A stretch of DNA of 23,824 nt from Flavipsychrobacter stenotrophus (GCA_947371715.1 CANBQQ010000007.1:1-23824), one strand, 5' to 3'. Positions 7,930-16,907 are shown, numbered from the stretch's first letter. Notes: a model not told the origin generated them from the sequence alone. Made by a program: numbers and translations.

Positions 7930-9659
7930 GGTTAAAATTCTTATTGTATACCGTCTTACCATTGTTAGCAGCTGTAGCTGCTAACAATGTGTATGGACAG
8001 GAAGTGCTCGATACGTTGGCTCATCGCACCGATGTAAAGTCGGTGAAAGTCAACGAATTGTATTTTGAAGCACAGAAAGCCAAACAACATAACGATACCA
8101 AAGGCGCTATAGATCTGTTTGAACAGTTTACTGTTCTGGATCCTAACAATGCTGTAGGATATTATGAGCTATCGGTATTGTATGATGAGGCAAGAAAGAC
8201 TGACAAGGCGGAAGCGAATATCAAAAAAGCTATTGCCCTCTCGAAAGACAATAAGTGGTATAATATTAATTACTCCACATTACTGGCAAGGCAAGGTAAG
8301 TTTCTGGAAGCTGCTGATGTGGCTGCACGGGTAGCGGACAAGGAGAGTGGGGATGCTAACTATGCCATGCAGGCCTCTTCCTACTACGAAAGGGCAAAAA
8401 AATATGATGAAGCTTTGGCATACCTGGATAAAGCACTTGTATTAAGCGGGTCTGATGATGATATCCTGATGCAGAAGGTGAGTATATACCTGGCGATGGA
8501 TAAGGTAGATAAAGCCACTGATGTGGCCCGTCAGCTGATCAGCCAGGATCCTCGAAACAGCAAGTATTACAAACTGCTGGGTGACCTTTACGAAAATAAT
8601 AAGATGCCTGAAAAGGTATTGGAGGTGTACAAGGATGCCGAAAAGGCTATTCCCGGAGACCCGGTAATTGAAATGGGGCTCTCTGAATACTATTTGAAAA
8701 TAGGAGATTCACTAAATTTTCGTGCCTATGCGAAAAAGGGGATATTGAATCCTAAACTCGATGCTACAACCCAGATACAACTCTTTTACATTTACATTCA
8801 GAACCTGTCTGACGTAGCCCAGAACACCGAAGGTATTCCTTTGCTGTTGCAGTTAATTGATCAACATCCGGGAGATGCACAATTGCTGGGTACTTATGGC
8901 GACTTCCTTGCATCCGATCAGCAGATCGATAAGGCAATTGTTGAGTACAAAAAGTCACTGGCTGTAAAAGCATCCAACTTTGAGATATGGAATAGGTTAT
9001 TGAATGCTTATGCGTATCAGAATGCTACTGATTCATTGATCAAGTATAGCGAGAAGGTACTACGTTTGTTCCCCAATCAGGCTATTGTACATTATTATAA
9101 TGGTTTAGGGCACTATAATAAGAAAGAATATCCTGCAGCGATCAGTGCCATTAACCGGGCAATTGATATGATACCGGACACTGATACAAAGAAGTTGACC
9201 GATTTCTATTCAATGCTTGGGGAAGTGTATAATACCACTAAACAATATCAGCTGTCAGACAATTCATTTGACAAAGCCCTTGAAAAAGAACCCAAGAACG
9301 CAACAGTCTTGAATAACTATAGCTACTTTTTGTCGGAAAGAGGGGAGAAGCTGGATAAAGCCAGGATGATGTCTGAAAAGTCATTGCAGTTACGGCCCAA
9401 CGAAACAACCTTCCTGGACACCTACGGCTGGATATTATATAAGATGGGCGACTATGAGAAGGCGCGTGAAAACATAGAAAAGGCAGCCAACGCCCATGAC
9501 CGCAAAGCTGATGGTACGATCTATGATCACCTCGGAGATGTGTATTATAAATTAAAAGACAAGGCAAAAGCACTACAGAACTGGAAAATAGCCAAGGATA
9601 AAGGAGTTGCCGACCCCAGGTTAGATAAAAAGATCAGCGAAGAGAAATTGTATGAATAG
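7926..9659 (+). CDS. Exported TPR-repeat protein
   Basis: A 577-residue protein with a signal peptide (MRLKFLLYTVLPLLAAVAAN..., cleavage probably near VYGQ, about residue 25), followed by a near-continuous array of tetratricopeptide repeats, roughly ten or more. Recognisable units include AVGYYELSVLYDEARKTDKA, EIWNRLLNAYAYQNATDSLI, ATVLNNYSYFLSERGEKLDK and TFLDTYGWILYKMGDYEKAR. TPR arrays are protein-binding scaffolds, here expected in the periplasm or at an outer-membrane face. The ATG overlaps the preceding stop (ATGA), and the gene overlaps the following lipoprotein gene by eight bases, so the three are probably made together. A role in envelope lipoprotein or polysaccharide assembly is inferred from context only. 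Confidence 0.9.
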   Translation: MRLKFLLYTVLPLLAAVAANNVYGQEVLDTLAHRTDVKSVKVNELYFEAQKAKQHNDTKGAIDLFEQFTVLDPNNAVGYYELSVLYDEARKTDKAEANIKKAIALSKDNKWYNINYSTLLARQGKFLEAADVAARVADKESGDANYAMQASSYYERAKKYDEALAYLDKALVLSGSDDDILMQKVSIYLAMDKVDKATDVARQLISQDPRNSKYYKLLGDLYENNKMPEKVLEVYKDAEKAIPGDPVIEMGLSEYYLKIGDSLNFRAYAKKGILNPKLDATTQIQLFYIYIQNLSDVAQNTEGIPLLLQLIDQHPGDAQLLGTYGDFLASDQQIDKAIVEYKKSLAVKASNFEIWNRLLNAYAYQNATDSLIKYSEKVLRLFPNQAIVHYYNGLGHYNKKEYPAAISAINRAIDMIPDTDTKKLTDFYSMLGEVYNTTKQYQLSDNSFDKALEKEPKNATVLNNYSYFLSERGEKLDKARMMSEKSLQLRPNETTFLDTYGWILYKMGDYEKARENIEKAANAHDRKADGTIYDHLGDVYYKLKDKAKALQNWKIAKDKGVADPRLDKKISEEKLYE

Positions 9660-10536
9660 ATTTTTATGCGGCAGTCTGTTGCTCTCAGTGATGTTCTTGC
9701 TGGACTCTTGTTCTTTGCAGCGACTTGTTTCGGGTAAGAAAAGGCAGGGCACAACTGTTACAGTTCCCGATACCACCAAAATAGTAGTCAATGACCCCAA
9801 CCGGATGAGAATAGTACTCCCCGAGCAGGACACCGTTGGTATGCTACCTGATACCACGGGAATGATGAAACAGCTGGTAGATATGATCTTGCCTATCTAC
9901 AACAACAGGGTTCAGTTTGTGACTTTTACCAGCAAGGCGAAAGTGCACTTTGAGGGGCCGGAGGATAAGCAGGATTTTACCGCCAATATAAGGGTAAAGA
10001 AAGATTCTGTGATATGGGTAGATATTACGGCTCTTGGCGGCATGGTGCATGCAGCGAGGGCGTACATCACGCGCGACAGTTTCTTTATGATCAACTATAT
10101 TCAGAAAACGGGCACCCGAATAGCACTTACCGATGTGGCCAAGATACTACCTACACAGGTTGATTTTTCCACACTGCAGAATCTCATAATTGGGGAGCCA
10201 CTCAGGCCGGGTAATATTCGCGATATCGCGGTATTAGGCAATTCCTGGTTAGTAAAAGTGCAGGATAGCAGCTACGCACAAAATCTTGATTACCGGAAAT
10301 TGGACAGTGTACTGTTGAGCAACCAGGTAAGTACGCTTGCGCCCAATGGACCGCAGGCTACGCTGAGATATGACAATTTTGAAAGTGTAAATGGTAAAAA
10401 GGTGCCATCGTCCAGGTCTGTAAATATTCAGAACGGCAATGACAAATTCTTGCTGGAAATGGAATTGCAGAATATGGAATTTGATAAATCGCTGGAGACG
10501 CCTTTTGCCATTCCGAAGAGTTTTTCTACAAAGTGA
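9652..10536 (+). CDS. DUF4292-family lipoprotein
   Basis: A 294-residue lipoprotein: a hydrophobic signal ends in the lipobox LLDSC, with C20 as the lipidated cysteine. The mature part has the features of DUF4292, a Bacteroidota family: a helix-like segment, FTSKAKVHFEGPEDKQDFTANIRVKKDSVIWVDI (shown here as the strand-rich core near residues 85-120), and a C-terminal strand ending LETPFAIPKSF. From memory this family resembles the LolA/LolB lipid-carrier fold; that is unverified here. It overlaps the TPR gene by eight bases, and the TPR-DUF4292 pair is, to my knowledge, conserved in the phylum. It may work with the TPR protein in outer-membrane biogenesis. Confidence 0.88.
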   Translation: MNRFLCGSLLLSVMFLLDSCSLQRLVSGKKRQGTTVTVPDTTKIVVNDPNRMRIVLPEQDTVGMLPDTTGMMKQLVDMILPIYNNRVQFVTFTSKAKVHFEGPEDKQDFTANIRVKKDSVIWVDITALGGMVHAARAYITRDSFFMINYIQKTGTRIALTDVAKILPTQVDFSTLQNLIIGEPLRPGNIRDIAVLGNSWLVKVQDSSYAQNLDYRKLDSVLLSNQVSTLAPNGPQATLRYDNFESVNGKKVPSSRSVNIQNGNDKFLLEMELQNMEFDKSLETPFAIPKSFSTK

Positions 10537-10594
10537 TCCTGATCATTTTCATTGCGGGCTAAAAGCGCAATCTTACCTTATTATTAAAACCAAT

Positions 10595-10634
10595 ATTGCT
10601 ATTGCTGCAAATTGCTGCAATAAGATGATATTTG
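10595..10634 (+). promoter_or_regulatory. bshA promoter region with tandem palindromes
   Basis: Two head-to-tail copies of ATTGCTGCAA occupy 10601-10610 and 10611-10620, preceded by a partial ATTGCT. Each contains the odd-centred palindrome TTGC-T-GCAA, and their centres are 10 bases (one helical turn) apart. GATATTTG at 10627-10634 is one mismatch from the TAnnTTTG -7 box and lies 12 bases before the first ATG of bshA. Confidence 0.4.
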
Positions 10635-10646
10635 CCGGCGATAACC

Positions 10647-11789
10647 ATGAATATGAAAATAGGTATAGTTTGTTACCCTACATTTGGTGGTAGTGGCGTT
10701 TTGGCTACCGAGTTGGGTATGGCCTTGTCTGACAAGGGATACGAGGTGCATTTTATTACCTACGAGCAGCCGGTGAGATTGAGCCAGAGCTTTCACCCCA
10801 ATATCTATTTTCATGAAGTAAAGGTGCCAACCTATCCATTGTTTGCATTTCCACCTTATGAAACAGCCTTGGCAAGTGCTATGGTAAATGTGATCACCAA
10901 TAATAAGCTGGATCTGTTGCATCTGCACTATGCTATTCCGCATGCATCTGCAGCGTTTTTCGCACGGCAGATATTGAAGAAAAGTGGATTGGATATTCCT
11001 TTTATTACTACGCTACATGGTACCGATATTACATTGGTAGGAAAAGACCCTACCTATGCACCGGTCGTCACCTTTTCCATAAATGAGAGCGACGCCATAA
11101 CTGCTGTGTCTGATAATCTGAGAGAAGAAACGCTTCGTTCATTCAGTATCGAGAAGCCGATACATGTTATTCCTAATTTTGTTGATGTAAAGCGTTTTCA
11201 CCAAACGGACAAGAACCACTTCAAACAGATGATGGCGCCCGATGGTGAGCGCATACTGGTGCATGTGTCCAACTTCAGGGCGGTAAAGAGGGTACAGGAT
11301 GTGATCAGGATATTTGATAATGTGAAGAAGGAAATCCCTTCTAAACTCCTGATGATCGGCGATGGCCCTGAACGACAGAATGTAGAAGAACTGGCTAAAG
11401 AGCTGGGCATATTTAATGATATAAGATTCCTGGGCAAGCAGGAGCAGATAAGTGAGATACTAAGCATTACCGACCTGTTTATATTACCATCAGCTACAGA
11501 GAGCTTTGGATTGTCTGCATTAGAAGCCATGGCCTGCGGTGTGCCGGTTATTTCAACAAATTCAGGTGGATTGCCGGAGATCAATATTCACGGTGTAACC
11601 GGTTATTTGAGTAATGTGGGTGACGTGTCTGATATGTCGGCCAATGCGATGTTGATACTGAAGGACGATAGCCAGATGGCTCATTTTAAAAAGGCTGCAT
11701 TAGCGCAGGCGAAAAAATTTGAAAGACAGCATATTATTCCACTATATGAGGCGCTCTACAGGGAAGTAGTGGACGCATACAAAAAGTAG
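10647..11789 (+). CDS. bshA: N-acetyl-alpha-D-glucosaminyl L-malate synthase BshA
   Basis: This GT4 enzyme catalyses the first step of bacillithiol synthesis, joining GlcNAc from UDP-GlcNAc to L-malate in the cytoplasm. The 380 residues begin MNMKIGIVCYPTFGGSGVLATELG, the BshA signature with the GGSG loop (my quoted span shortened: key part YPTFGGSGVLATELG). TLHGTDITLVG, VHVSNFRAVKRVQDVI, and E-x7-E in ESFGLSALEAMACGVPVI follow, with GGLPEI for donor binding. The start is set at ATG 10647 (ATG 10653 is also possible); an in-frame TTG at 10632 overlaps the -7 box and is rejected. The deacetylase (BshB) and cysteine-adding enzyme (BshC) are not in the window. A hairpin terminator lies 64 bases after the stop. 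Confidence 0.93.
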   Translation: MNMKIGIVCYPTFGGSGVLATELGMALSDKGYEVHFITYEQPVRLSQSFHPNIYFHEVKVPTYPLFAFPPYETALASAMVNVITNNKLDLLHLHYAIPHASAAFFARQILKKSGLDIPFITTLHGTDITLVGKDPTYAPVVTFSINESDAITAVSDNLREETLRSFSIEKPIHVIPNFVDVKRFHQTDKNHFKQMMAPDGERILVHVSNFRAVKRVQDVIRIFDNVKKEIPSKLLMIGDGPERQNVEELAKELGIFNDIRFLGKQEQISEILSITDLFILPSATESFGLSALEAMACGVPVISTNSGGLPEINIHGVTGYLSNVGDVSDMSANAMLILKDDSQMAHFKKAALAQAKKFERQHIIPLYEALYREVVDAYKK

Positions 11790-11852
11790 AGATGTAGGAC
11801 CTGCGTCTGTGTTAACATTAAGGTAATATTGGCGAAGCAATTTGATAACATT

Positions 11853-11880
11853 GGCCGCTCCTTTTGCAGGATCGGCCTTT
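11853..11880 (+). terminator. Terminator hairpin between bshA and the TonB receptor gene
   Basis: GGCCG (11853-11857) pairs with CGGCC (11873-11877). After one C/T mismatch, TCC pairs with GGA around a 7-base loop, and TTT plus an AT-rich tract follows. It most likely ends bshA transcription, but it sits directly against the receptor promoter and could instead be a leader hairpin if transcription starts farther upstream. Confidence 0.65.
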
Positions 11881-11881
11881 A

Positions 11882-11889
11882 TAATTTTG
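11882..11889 (+). promoter_or_regulatory. -7 promoter element of the TonB receptor gene
   Basis: TAATTTTG, followed by C, is an exact TAnnTTTG match ending 13 bases before the ATG at 11903. A TTTTG 15 bases upstream lies in the loop of the preceding hairpin and may serve as a -33 element at short spacing. Confidence 0.5.
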
Positions 11890-11902
11890 CAGAAAAAAAG
11901 AA

Positions 11903-14743
11903 ATGGCCAAATTTTTCCTTCCTTTATTCTGTATGCTTCTTTCGTTTACGTCATTTGGTGGGGTAATAAAAGGTACTGTAGTAGAAGATAAAAATAGTGC
12001 TCCGTTGGTGGGTGTTATTGTGACTTACAAGAGTGTAGATACAGTTAACGGAACAAATGGAGGTGCGGTTACTGATATAGATGGTAAGTATGAAATTACA
12101 GGCGTTAAGAACGGTGAATATATTGTCAGCATAAGCTACATCACCTTTACAACAGAGAAAAGAAACGTAAAGCTGGAAGGTAGCGATGTTACCTTAGACA
12201 TAAGGATGAAGGCTGAGGTTCAGGAAATGAAATCTGTAGAAGTTAAGGCTAAAAGAACTACTAATACCGAGGCTGCTGTTATCAATGAAATAAAGACAAG
12301 TAATGCTGTAGTAAGTGGTACCAGCGCATCTCAGATATCTAAGACACTAGACCGTAGTGCTGCAGATGTAGTTAAACGTATACCGGGCGTTGCAATACAG
12401 GATGACCGTTTTATAGTAGTACGTGGTTTGCCTGATCGTTATAACACAGTATGGTTGAACGACGCCGGTGCACCAAGCAGTGAGTCTGATAAAAAATCAT
12501 TTTCTTTCGACATTATACCGAGTGGATTGATAGACAGGATACTGATCTTCAAAACCCCTTCTCCGGAATTGCCGGGCGATTTTGCGGGTGGCATGGTAAA
12601 GGTGTACACAACTTCACTTCCTGAAAAGAATCAGCTGAGTGTTAGTCTTTCATCTTCTTCTCGTCAGAATACTACCGGTGAGCAATTCAGCGCAAACAAA
12701 GCTTCAAGCACCGATTGGCTGGGTTATGACGATGGTAGTCGCAATATACCTAAGGGTATACCTGCAAGGTTGGAAAGGACAGATCCTAACATTAATGCGC
12801 TTTCAAAATCATTTGGTAATGACTGGGCTATCAATTCTAAAACTGCTAGCCCTGACGTGAGATTCTCAATGGCTTTGTCTAACGTATTTAAGCGCAAGAC
12901 ATTCAGCATAGGCAATACATTTGGCTTGTCTTACTCTAACACAAGGACCAATTTCAATATCAGCCGTCAGGATTGGGATACAACCAATTCTAAAAGTTAT
13001 AACTACATAGACAGGCAGTTCACCAACAATGCCAGTGTAGGTATAGTGGAAAACGTTGGCTTCTCAATGGGTAACACTAAAATTGAATTTAAGAATTTAT
13101 ACAGCCAGGTAGGTAAGTCTTTTGTAACTATCAGAAACAGTGTACGTGATACTGAGTATGCAGCTAATGCAGATGAGCAGTCTTACGCTATGGGTTATGA
13201 TAGTAAAGCTACATATGCTGGTCAGCTTACAGGTACACACAAGAACAAGACTGATAGCAGAAAATATACATGGACAATTGGGTATACTGATGTGTTCAGA
13301 AATATGCCTGATCTGAGAAGGATAAAGTACACAAAGACAGGTGGCGATACTGTTTATAAGGCACCGATAGCTAATCAGGTAGATCCTATAAATGGTGGTG
13401 GTCGTTTGTACCAAACGCTGTTTGAAAAGGGATATAGCTTCAGCCACCAGATCACACAGAAAATAAAGATCAAGGAATATAGCTTCGACCTGAATGCAGG
13501 TAACTATCTTGAATTTAAGAGCAGGGCTTTTGATATGAGGCAGTTGGGTTATACCATACAGACAATCAGTAATGGTGCCAATGCAAGCAGACTTACTCAC
13601 CTTGATATCAACACTATTTTTGCTGATTCAAATGTGGGTGTTACTAAGAAGTTCCTTATGGATGAAACGACCAACATCTTTGATAAGTACAATGCAAAGA
13701 ATGAGTTGATCGCTTCATTTATTTCTGCTAAGTTGCCTTTGGGTAAACACATTACTATAGTTGGTGGTGTACGTTATGAGCATAATGTTCAGTCGATCGA
13801 TGGTTATATTAATCAGAATCCGGTTTCTCCAAAGATCACTACTGACTTCATGTTGCCATCTGTCAATGCTTCTTATAACTTTTCTGAAAAGAGCCTTGTA
13901 AGAGCTGCATATGGTAAAACATTGAACAGACCTGAATTCAGAGAGTTTGCACCTATCTTCTTCTATGACTTTGATGAATTAGCGGGCAATAAGGGTTCAT
14001 TGTTCCCGACTATCATCAGCCCTGATGGTACACAGCTGAAGGTAGCTGAAGTGAATAATGTTGATCTTCGTTATGAGTTGTATCCGTCATCAGGAGAAAT
14101 GATCCAGATCGGTGGTTTCTACAAGACGATCAAGAACTCTATTCAGCGTGTATTGATACCGGGTCAGACTGGTGATAATAAAGCATTCACTTATCTTAAT
14201 GCAGATAATGCATACACTGCTGGTGTAGAGCTTGATCTTCGTAAGAACCTTGTTTTCCTTGATAACAAGTTGGGTACAAAATTTCTTAAAGACTTTAGTG
14301 TTGTAGGCAATCTGGCATTGTCAAAGAGCCAGCTAACTTTCGATACTTCAAAGGCAAGATCACAAATACAGAATGCAACATTACAGGGCCAGTCTCCGTA
14401 CATAGTTAACCTCGGTATGTTCTACCAGAATACTACCAGCGGTTTCCAGGGATCTTTGTTGTATAATGTATCAGGCGCAAGATTATACGCTGTAGGTACT
14501 ACTGAGAAAGCAGGTGAGAGCATTGGTGAGTTGCCTTTCCAGTCTTTAGACCTTACAGTATCTAAGATCTTCAAAAATCATTACATGGTTAACTTTGGCG
14601 TACAGAACCTGTTAGATTCAAAGGTTCACTTTGTAAAGGATAGTGATCGTGATGGTAAGTTCAATAGCAACACTATTGATCGTGATTACAAAATGTACAG
14701 GCCCGGCAGATATTTCACTATTGGCCTCAAGGTAAAGTTCTAG
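11903..14743 (+). CDS. TonB-dependent outer-membrane receptor with N-terminal CarboxypepD-regulatory domain
   Basis: This is an outer-membrane transporter for a large or scarce substrate, energised by TonB-ExbBD. In 946 residues it has a signal peptide (1-20), a carboxypeptidase-regulatory-like beta-sandwich (about 22-100: IKGTVVEDKNSAPLVGV ... TDIDGKYEITGV), and a TonB-box-like stretch (KSVEVKAKR, about 110-118). The plug domain (about 125-240) includes DVVKRIPGVAIQDDRFIVVR and RYNTVWLNDAGAPSSES, and a barrel ends in the usual aromatic residue (FTIGLKVKF). No SusD partner is adjacent; the next gene is a T9SS-exported beta-helix protein instead. Codons favour GGT, GCT and CGT, suggesting strong expression. 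The substrate cannot be read from the sequence. A 17-bp-stem terminator follows. Confidence 0.95.
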   Translation: MAKFFLPLFCMLLSFTSFGGVIKGTVVEDKNSAPLVGVIVTYKSVDTVNGTNGGAVTDIDGKYEITGVKNGEYIVSISYITFTTEKRNVKLEGSDVTLDIRMKAEVQEMKSVEVKAKRTTNTEAAVINEIKTSNAVVSGTSASQISKTLDRSAADVVKRIPGVAIQDDRFIVVRGLPDRYNTVWLNDAGAPSSESDKKSFSFDIIPSGLIDRILIFKTPSPELPGDFAGGMVKVYTTSLPEKNQLSVSLSSSSRQNTTGEQFSANKASSTDWLGYDDGSRNIPKGIPARLERTDPNINALSKSFGNDWAINSKTASPDVRFSMALSNVFKRKTFSIGNTFGLSYSNTRTNFNISRQDWDTTNSKSYNYIDRQFTNNASVGIVENVGFSMGNTKIEFKNLYSQVGKSFVTIRNSVRDTEYAANADEQSYAMGYDSKATYAGQLTGTHKNKTDSRKYTWTIGYTDVFRNMPDLRRIKYTKTGGDTVYKAPIANQVDPINGGGRLYQTLFEKGYSFSHQITQKIKIKEYSFDLNAGNYLEFKSRAFDMRQLGYTIQTISNGANASRLTHLDINTIFADSNVGVTKKFLMDETTNIFDKYNAKNELIASFISAKLPLGKHITIVGGVRYEHNVQSIDGYINQNPVSPKITTDFMLPSVNASYNFSEKSLVRAAYGKTLNRPEFREFAPIFFYDFDELAGNKGSLFPTIISPDGTQLKVAEVNNVDLRYELYPSSGEMIQIGGFYKTIKNSIQRVLIPGQTGDNKAFTYLNADNAYTAGVELDLRKNLVFLDNKLGTKFLKDFSVVGNLALSKSQLTFDTSKARSQIQNATLQGQSPYIVNLGMFYQNTTSGFQGSLLYNVSGARLYAVGTTEKAGESIGELPFQSLDLTVSKIFKNHYMVNFGVQNLLDSKVHFVKDSDRDGKFNSNTIDRDYKMYRPGRYFTIGLKVKF

Positions 14744-14762
14744 AAATAATATAGTGTTTAGT

Positions 14763-14803
14763 AATAGGCGGCCTGCTGAGTTGATCAGCAGGCCGCCTAT
14801 TTT
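14763..14803 (+). terminator. Strong terminator after the TonB receptor gene
   Basis: A perfect 17-bp stem (14763-14779 with 14785-14801) rich in GC encloses a 5-base loop, and T residues follow (14800-14803). Confidence 0.9.
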
Positions 14804-14961
14804 GTGTTGATAAAATGATCTAATGAATTTTTGATATTTTTTTCGGATCTTATCTTTCAGCTACGTTCTGCACTTCGTTGTAAGTCAGTGTTTTGTGAGT
14901 AGTCTGTGCATAAGTATTAACGGATGGTTATTACTTCATATTAACGTAACAAGTCGTTCAT

Positions 14962-14990
14962 TTTGCCGTAACATTGGCGAGATACTTTTG
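14962..14990 (+). promoter_or_regulatory. Promoter of the beta-helix T9SS gene
   Basis: TTTG at 14962-14965 and TACTTTTG at 14983-14990 (exact TAnnTTTG, followed by C) are 17 bases apart, 20 bases before the ATG. Between them lies GTAACATTGGCGA (14968-14980), nearly identical to a 13-mer upstream of the TonB receptor gene. Confidence 0.65.
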
Positions 14991-15010
14991 CATTCAAACA
15001 TAAAAATGTT

Positions 15011-16888
15011 ATGAAAAAGTTTCTACTAGCATCTTCTTTGCTTTTAAGCTGTATCGGTACTTCAATGGCCTATACAACTAATGTTATCCAGGACAGTATT
15101 TCCGTTGATACACACTGGACTTGTGATCAGCAGTACTTGCTTAAAGGTTACGTTTATGTAACTGCAGGCCACGTATTGACTATCGACTCAGGTGTTATCA
15201 TCAAGGGTGACAAGATCACTAAAGGTGCACTGATCATTGAGCGTGGTGCTAAGATCATGGCTATGGGTACGCTTATGCATCCAATCGTATTTACATCTAA
15301 CCAGGCACCTGGCAATCGCTCTTATGGTGATTGGGGTGGTGTAATCGTTTGCGGACAGGCTCCTGTAAACTGGACTGCTGGTCAGGCTCAGGTAGAAGGT
15401 GGTCCACGTTCATTCTATGGTGGTACAAATCCTAACGACAACAGCGGTACAATGACTTATTGCCGTATCGAGTTTGGCGGTATTGCATTCTCTCCTAACA
15501 ATGAAGTAAATGGTCTTACTTTCTGCGGTGTAGGTAATGGTACAACTGTTAACCACATACAGGTTTCTTATAGTGGAGATGATAGCTACGAATTTTTCGG
15601 TGGTACTGTAAATACAAAGCACATGGTAGCTTTCGGTACATGGGATGATGATTATGATACTGATAATGGTTATGCTGGTATGAACCAGTTCATCGTTGCA
15701 GTAAGAGATGCAGGTGCAGCTGACCAGAGCGGTTCTAAGGCTTTCGAAAGTGATAGTTATTTGTCAGGTACTGTAAGTGGTCTTGCAGGTGATACTACTC
15801 AGATCAACAGAAGCATTTTCAGTAATGCTACACTGGTAGGTCCGTTGAATAGCCCTGCTTTTACAGGTGCAGATCCTAACTACGTTGCAGGTGTTCACTT
15901 GCGTCGCGGTAGTGCAATGAGTGTTTTGAACAGCCTTATTCTGGGATGGCCTTGCGCAGTGTTGGTCGATGAGTCTTCTGCTTCTTATGGTTCTACAGTT
16001 GCTAACATTGGTAACGGTATCCTTCAGTTCCGCAACAACATCATTGCTGGTACTGCTAACACTTCATTCAATAAAGACGTAGTTTTCGTAAAGGATGGTG
16101 CACGTAGCCTTACGCCTACAACTGCAAACTCTGATACTACTGCAACAGGTACTGATTGGTCAGTATTGGCTGGCGGTGTAAACTTAGGTCCTATTACATG
16201 GTTCAAAAACGCTGCATACAAGAATAAGTCTTATGCAACAGTATCCGGTGGTGTTCAGTTAGGTAATCCTTTCAACATGGCTAACCCGGTTTTGGTTCCA
16301 AACAGTACTTCTCCTATAGTTTACAGCTCTACACACTTCCCAAGTTGGGCAACCGGTGTTAACGATGTATTCGATCCAACAATGCCATTGAGCTATGATA
16401 CTACAAGTCCTTCTACTTACAACGTTCCTGGCTTTGCTCCTGACTTTGTAAATTCTAAAGCCAGCAATCCTTTCTTTACGAATGTTAACTATGTAGGTGC
16501 ATTTGCTCGTACAGGTATCAATGACAACTGGATGAACGGATGGTGCAATTTCGATCCTTTGAATACTGATTATGATGTTACTTGCTACACAGTTGATCCA
16601 ACTGTAGGTGTAAATGACGTATATTCTAACATGGGTTCTATCAAGGTTTATCCTAACCCTGCTCAGTCTCAGGCTACAGTTTCTTTAGATATTAAGGCAT
16701 CTTCTTCAGTGAAGATCGTTATCCTTGACAGAACAGGTGCTGTTGTTAAAGAAGTATTTAACGGTACATCTGCTACTGGTACACAGTCTTATCAGTTCTC
16801 TACTACAGACATGGCTAACGGTATGTATGTAATATCAGCTCTGGTTAATGGCAAACAGTCTATTACTAAGTTGAGTGTAATGAACTAA
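15011..16888 (+). CDS. Secreted beta-helix protein with T9SS type A sorting domain
   Basis: A 625-residue protein exported by Sec (signal peptide MKKFLLASSLLLSCIGTSMA, residues 1-20) and then through the type IX secretion system. The mature N-terminal half has strand-rich, glycine-punctuated repeats such as LTIDSGVIIKGDKITKGALI, GAKIMAMGTLMHPIVFTSNQ and NRSYGDWGGVIVCGQAPVN, consistent with a right-handed parallel beta-helix. YSGDDSYEFFGGTVNTKHMV is an acidic segment found in this family. From about residue 540, IKVYPNPAQSQATVSLD to GMYVISALVNGKQSITKLSV is a type A C-terminal sorting domain, normally cleaved on surface attachment. The family appears, from memory, beside TonB receptors in many Bacteroidota. 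No catalytic residues are recognised, so binding of a ligand or metal is only a possibility. Single-gene unit between its own promoter and a terminator. Confidence 0.9.
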   Translation: MKKFLLASSLLLSCIGTSMAYTTNVIQDSISVDTHWTCDQQYLLKGYVYVTAGHVLTIDSGVIIKGDKITKGALIIERGAKIMAMGTLMHPIVFTSNQAPGNRSYGDWGGVIVCGQAPVNWTAGQAQVEGGPRSFYGGTNPNDNSGTMTYCRIEFGGIAFSPNNEVNGLTFCGVGNGTTVNHIQVSYSGDDSYEFFGGTVNTKHMVAFGTWDDDYDTDNGYAGMNQFIVAVRDAGAADQSGSKAFESDSYLSGTVSGLAGDTTQINRSIFSNATLVGPLNSPAFTGADPNYVAGVHLRRGSAMSVLNSLILGWPCAVLVDESSASYGSTVANIGNGILQFRNNIIAGTANTSFNKDVVFVKDGARSLTPTTANSDTTATGTDWSVLAGGVNLGPITWFKNAAYKNKSYATVSGGVQLGNPFNMANPVLVPNSTSPIVYSSTHFPSWATGVNDVFDPTMPLSYDTTSPSTYNVPGFAPDFVNSKASNPFFTNVNYVGAFARTGINDNWMNGWCNFDPLNTDYDVTCYTVDPTVGVNDVYSNMGSIKVYPNPAQSQATVSLDIKASSSVKIVILDRTGAVVKEVFNGTSATGTQSYQFSTTDMANGMYVISALVNGKQSITKLSVMN

Positions 16889-16907
16889 TCAATATTTTTT
16901 CTTTTAC

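Noticed and set aside
10551..10571. ATTGCG/CGCAAT inverted repeat after the DUF4292 gene
   Set aside because: Six-base stem with a nine-base loop and no T-run; too weak to call a terminator.
10632..10646. In-frame TTG start for bshA
   Set aside because: It overlaps the GATATTTG box, and BshA proteins start close to the KIGI..YP motif, matching ATG 10647 or 10653.
13097..13600. 167-codon minus-strand open frame inside the TonB receptor gene
   Set aside because: Antisense shadow with biased composition and no recognisable motif.
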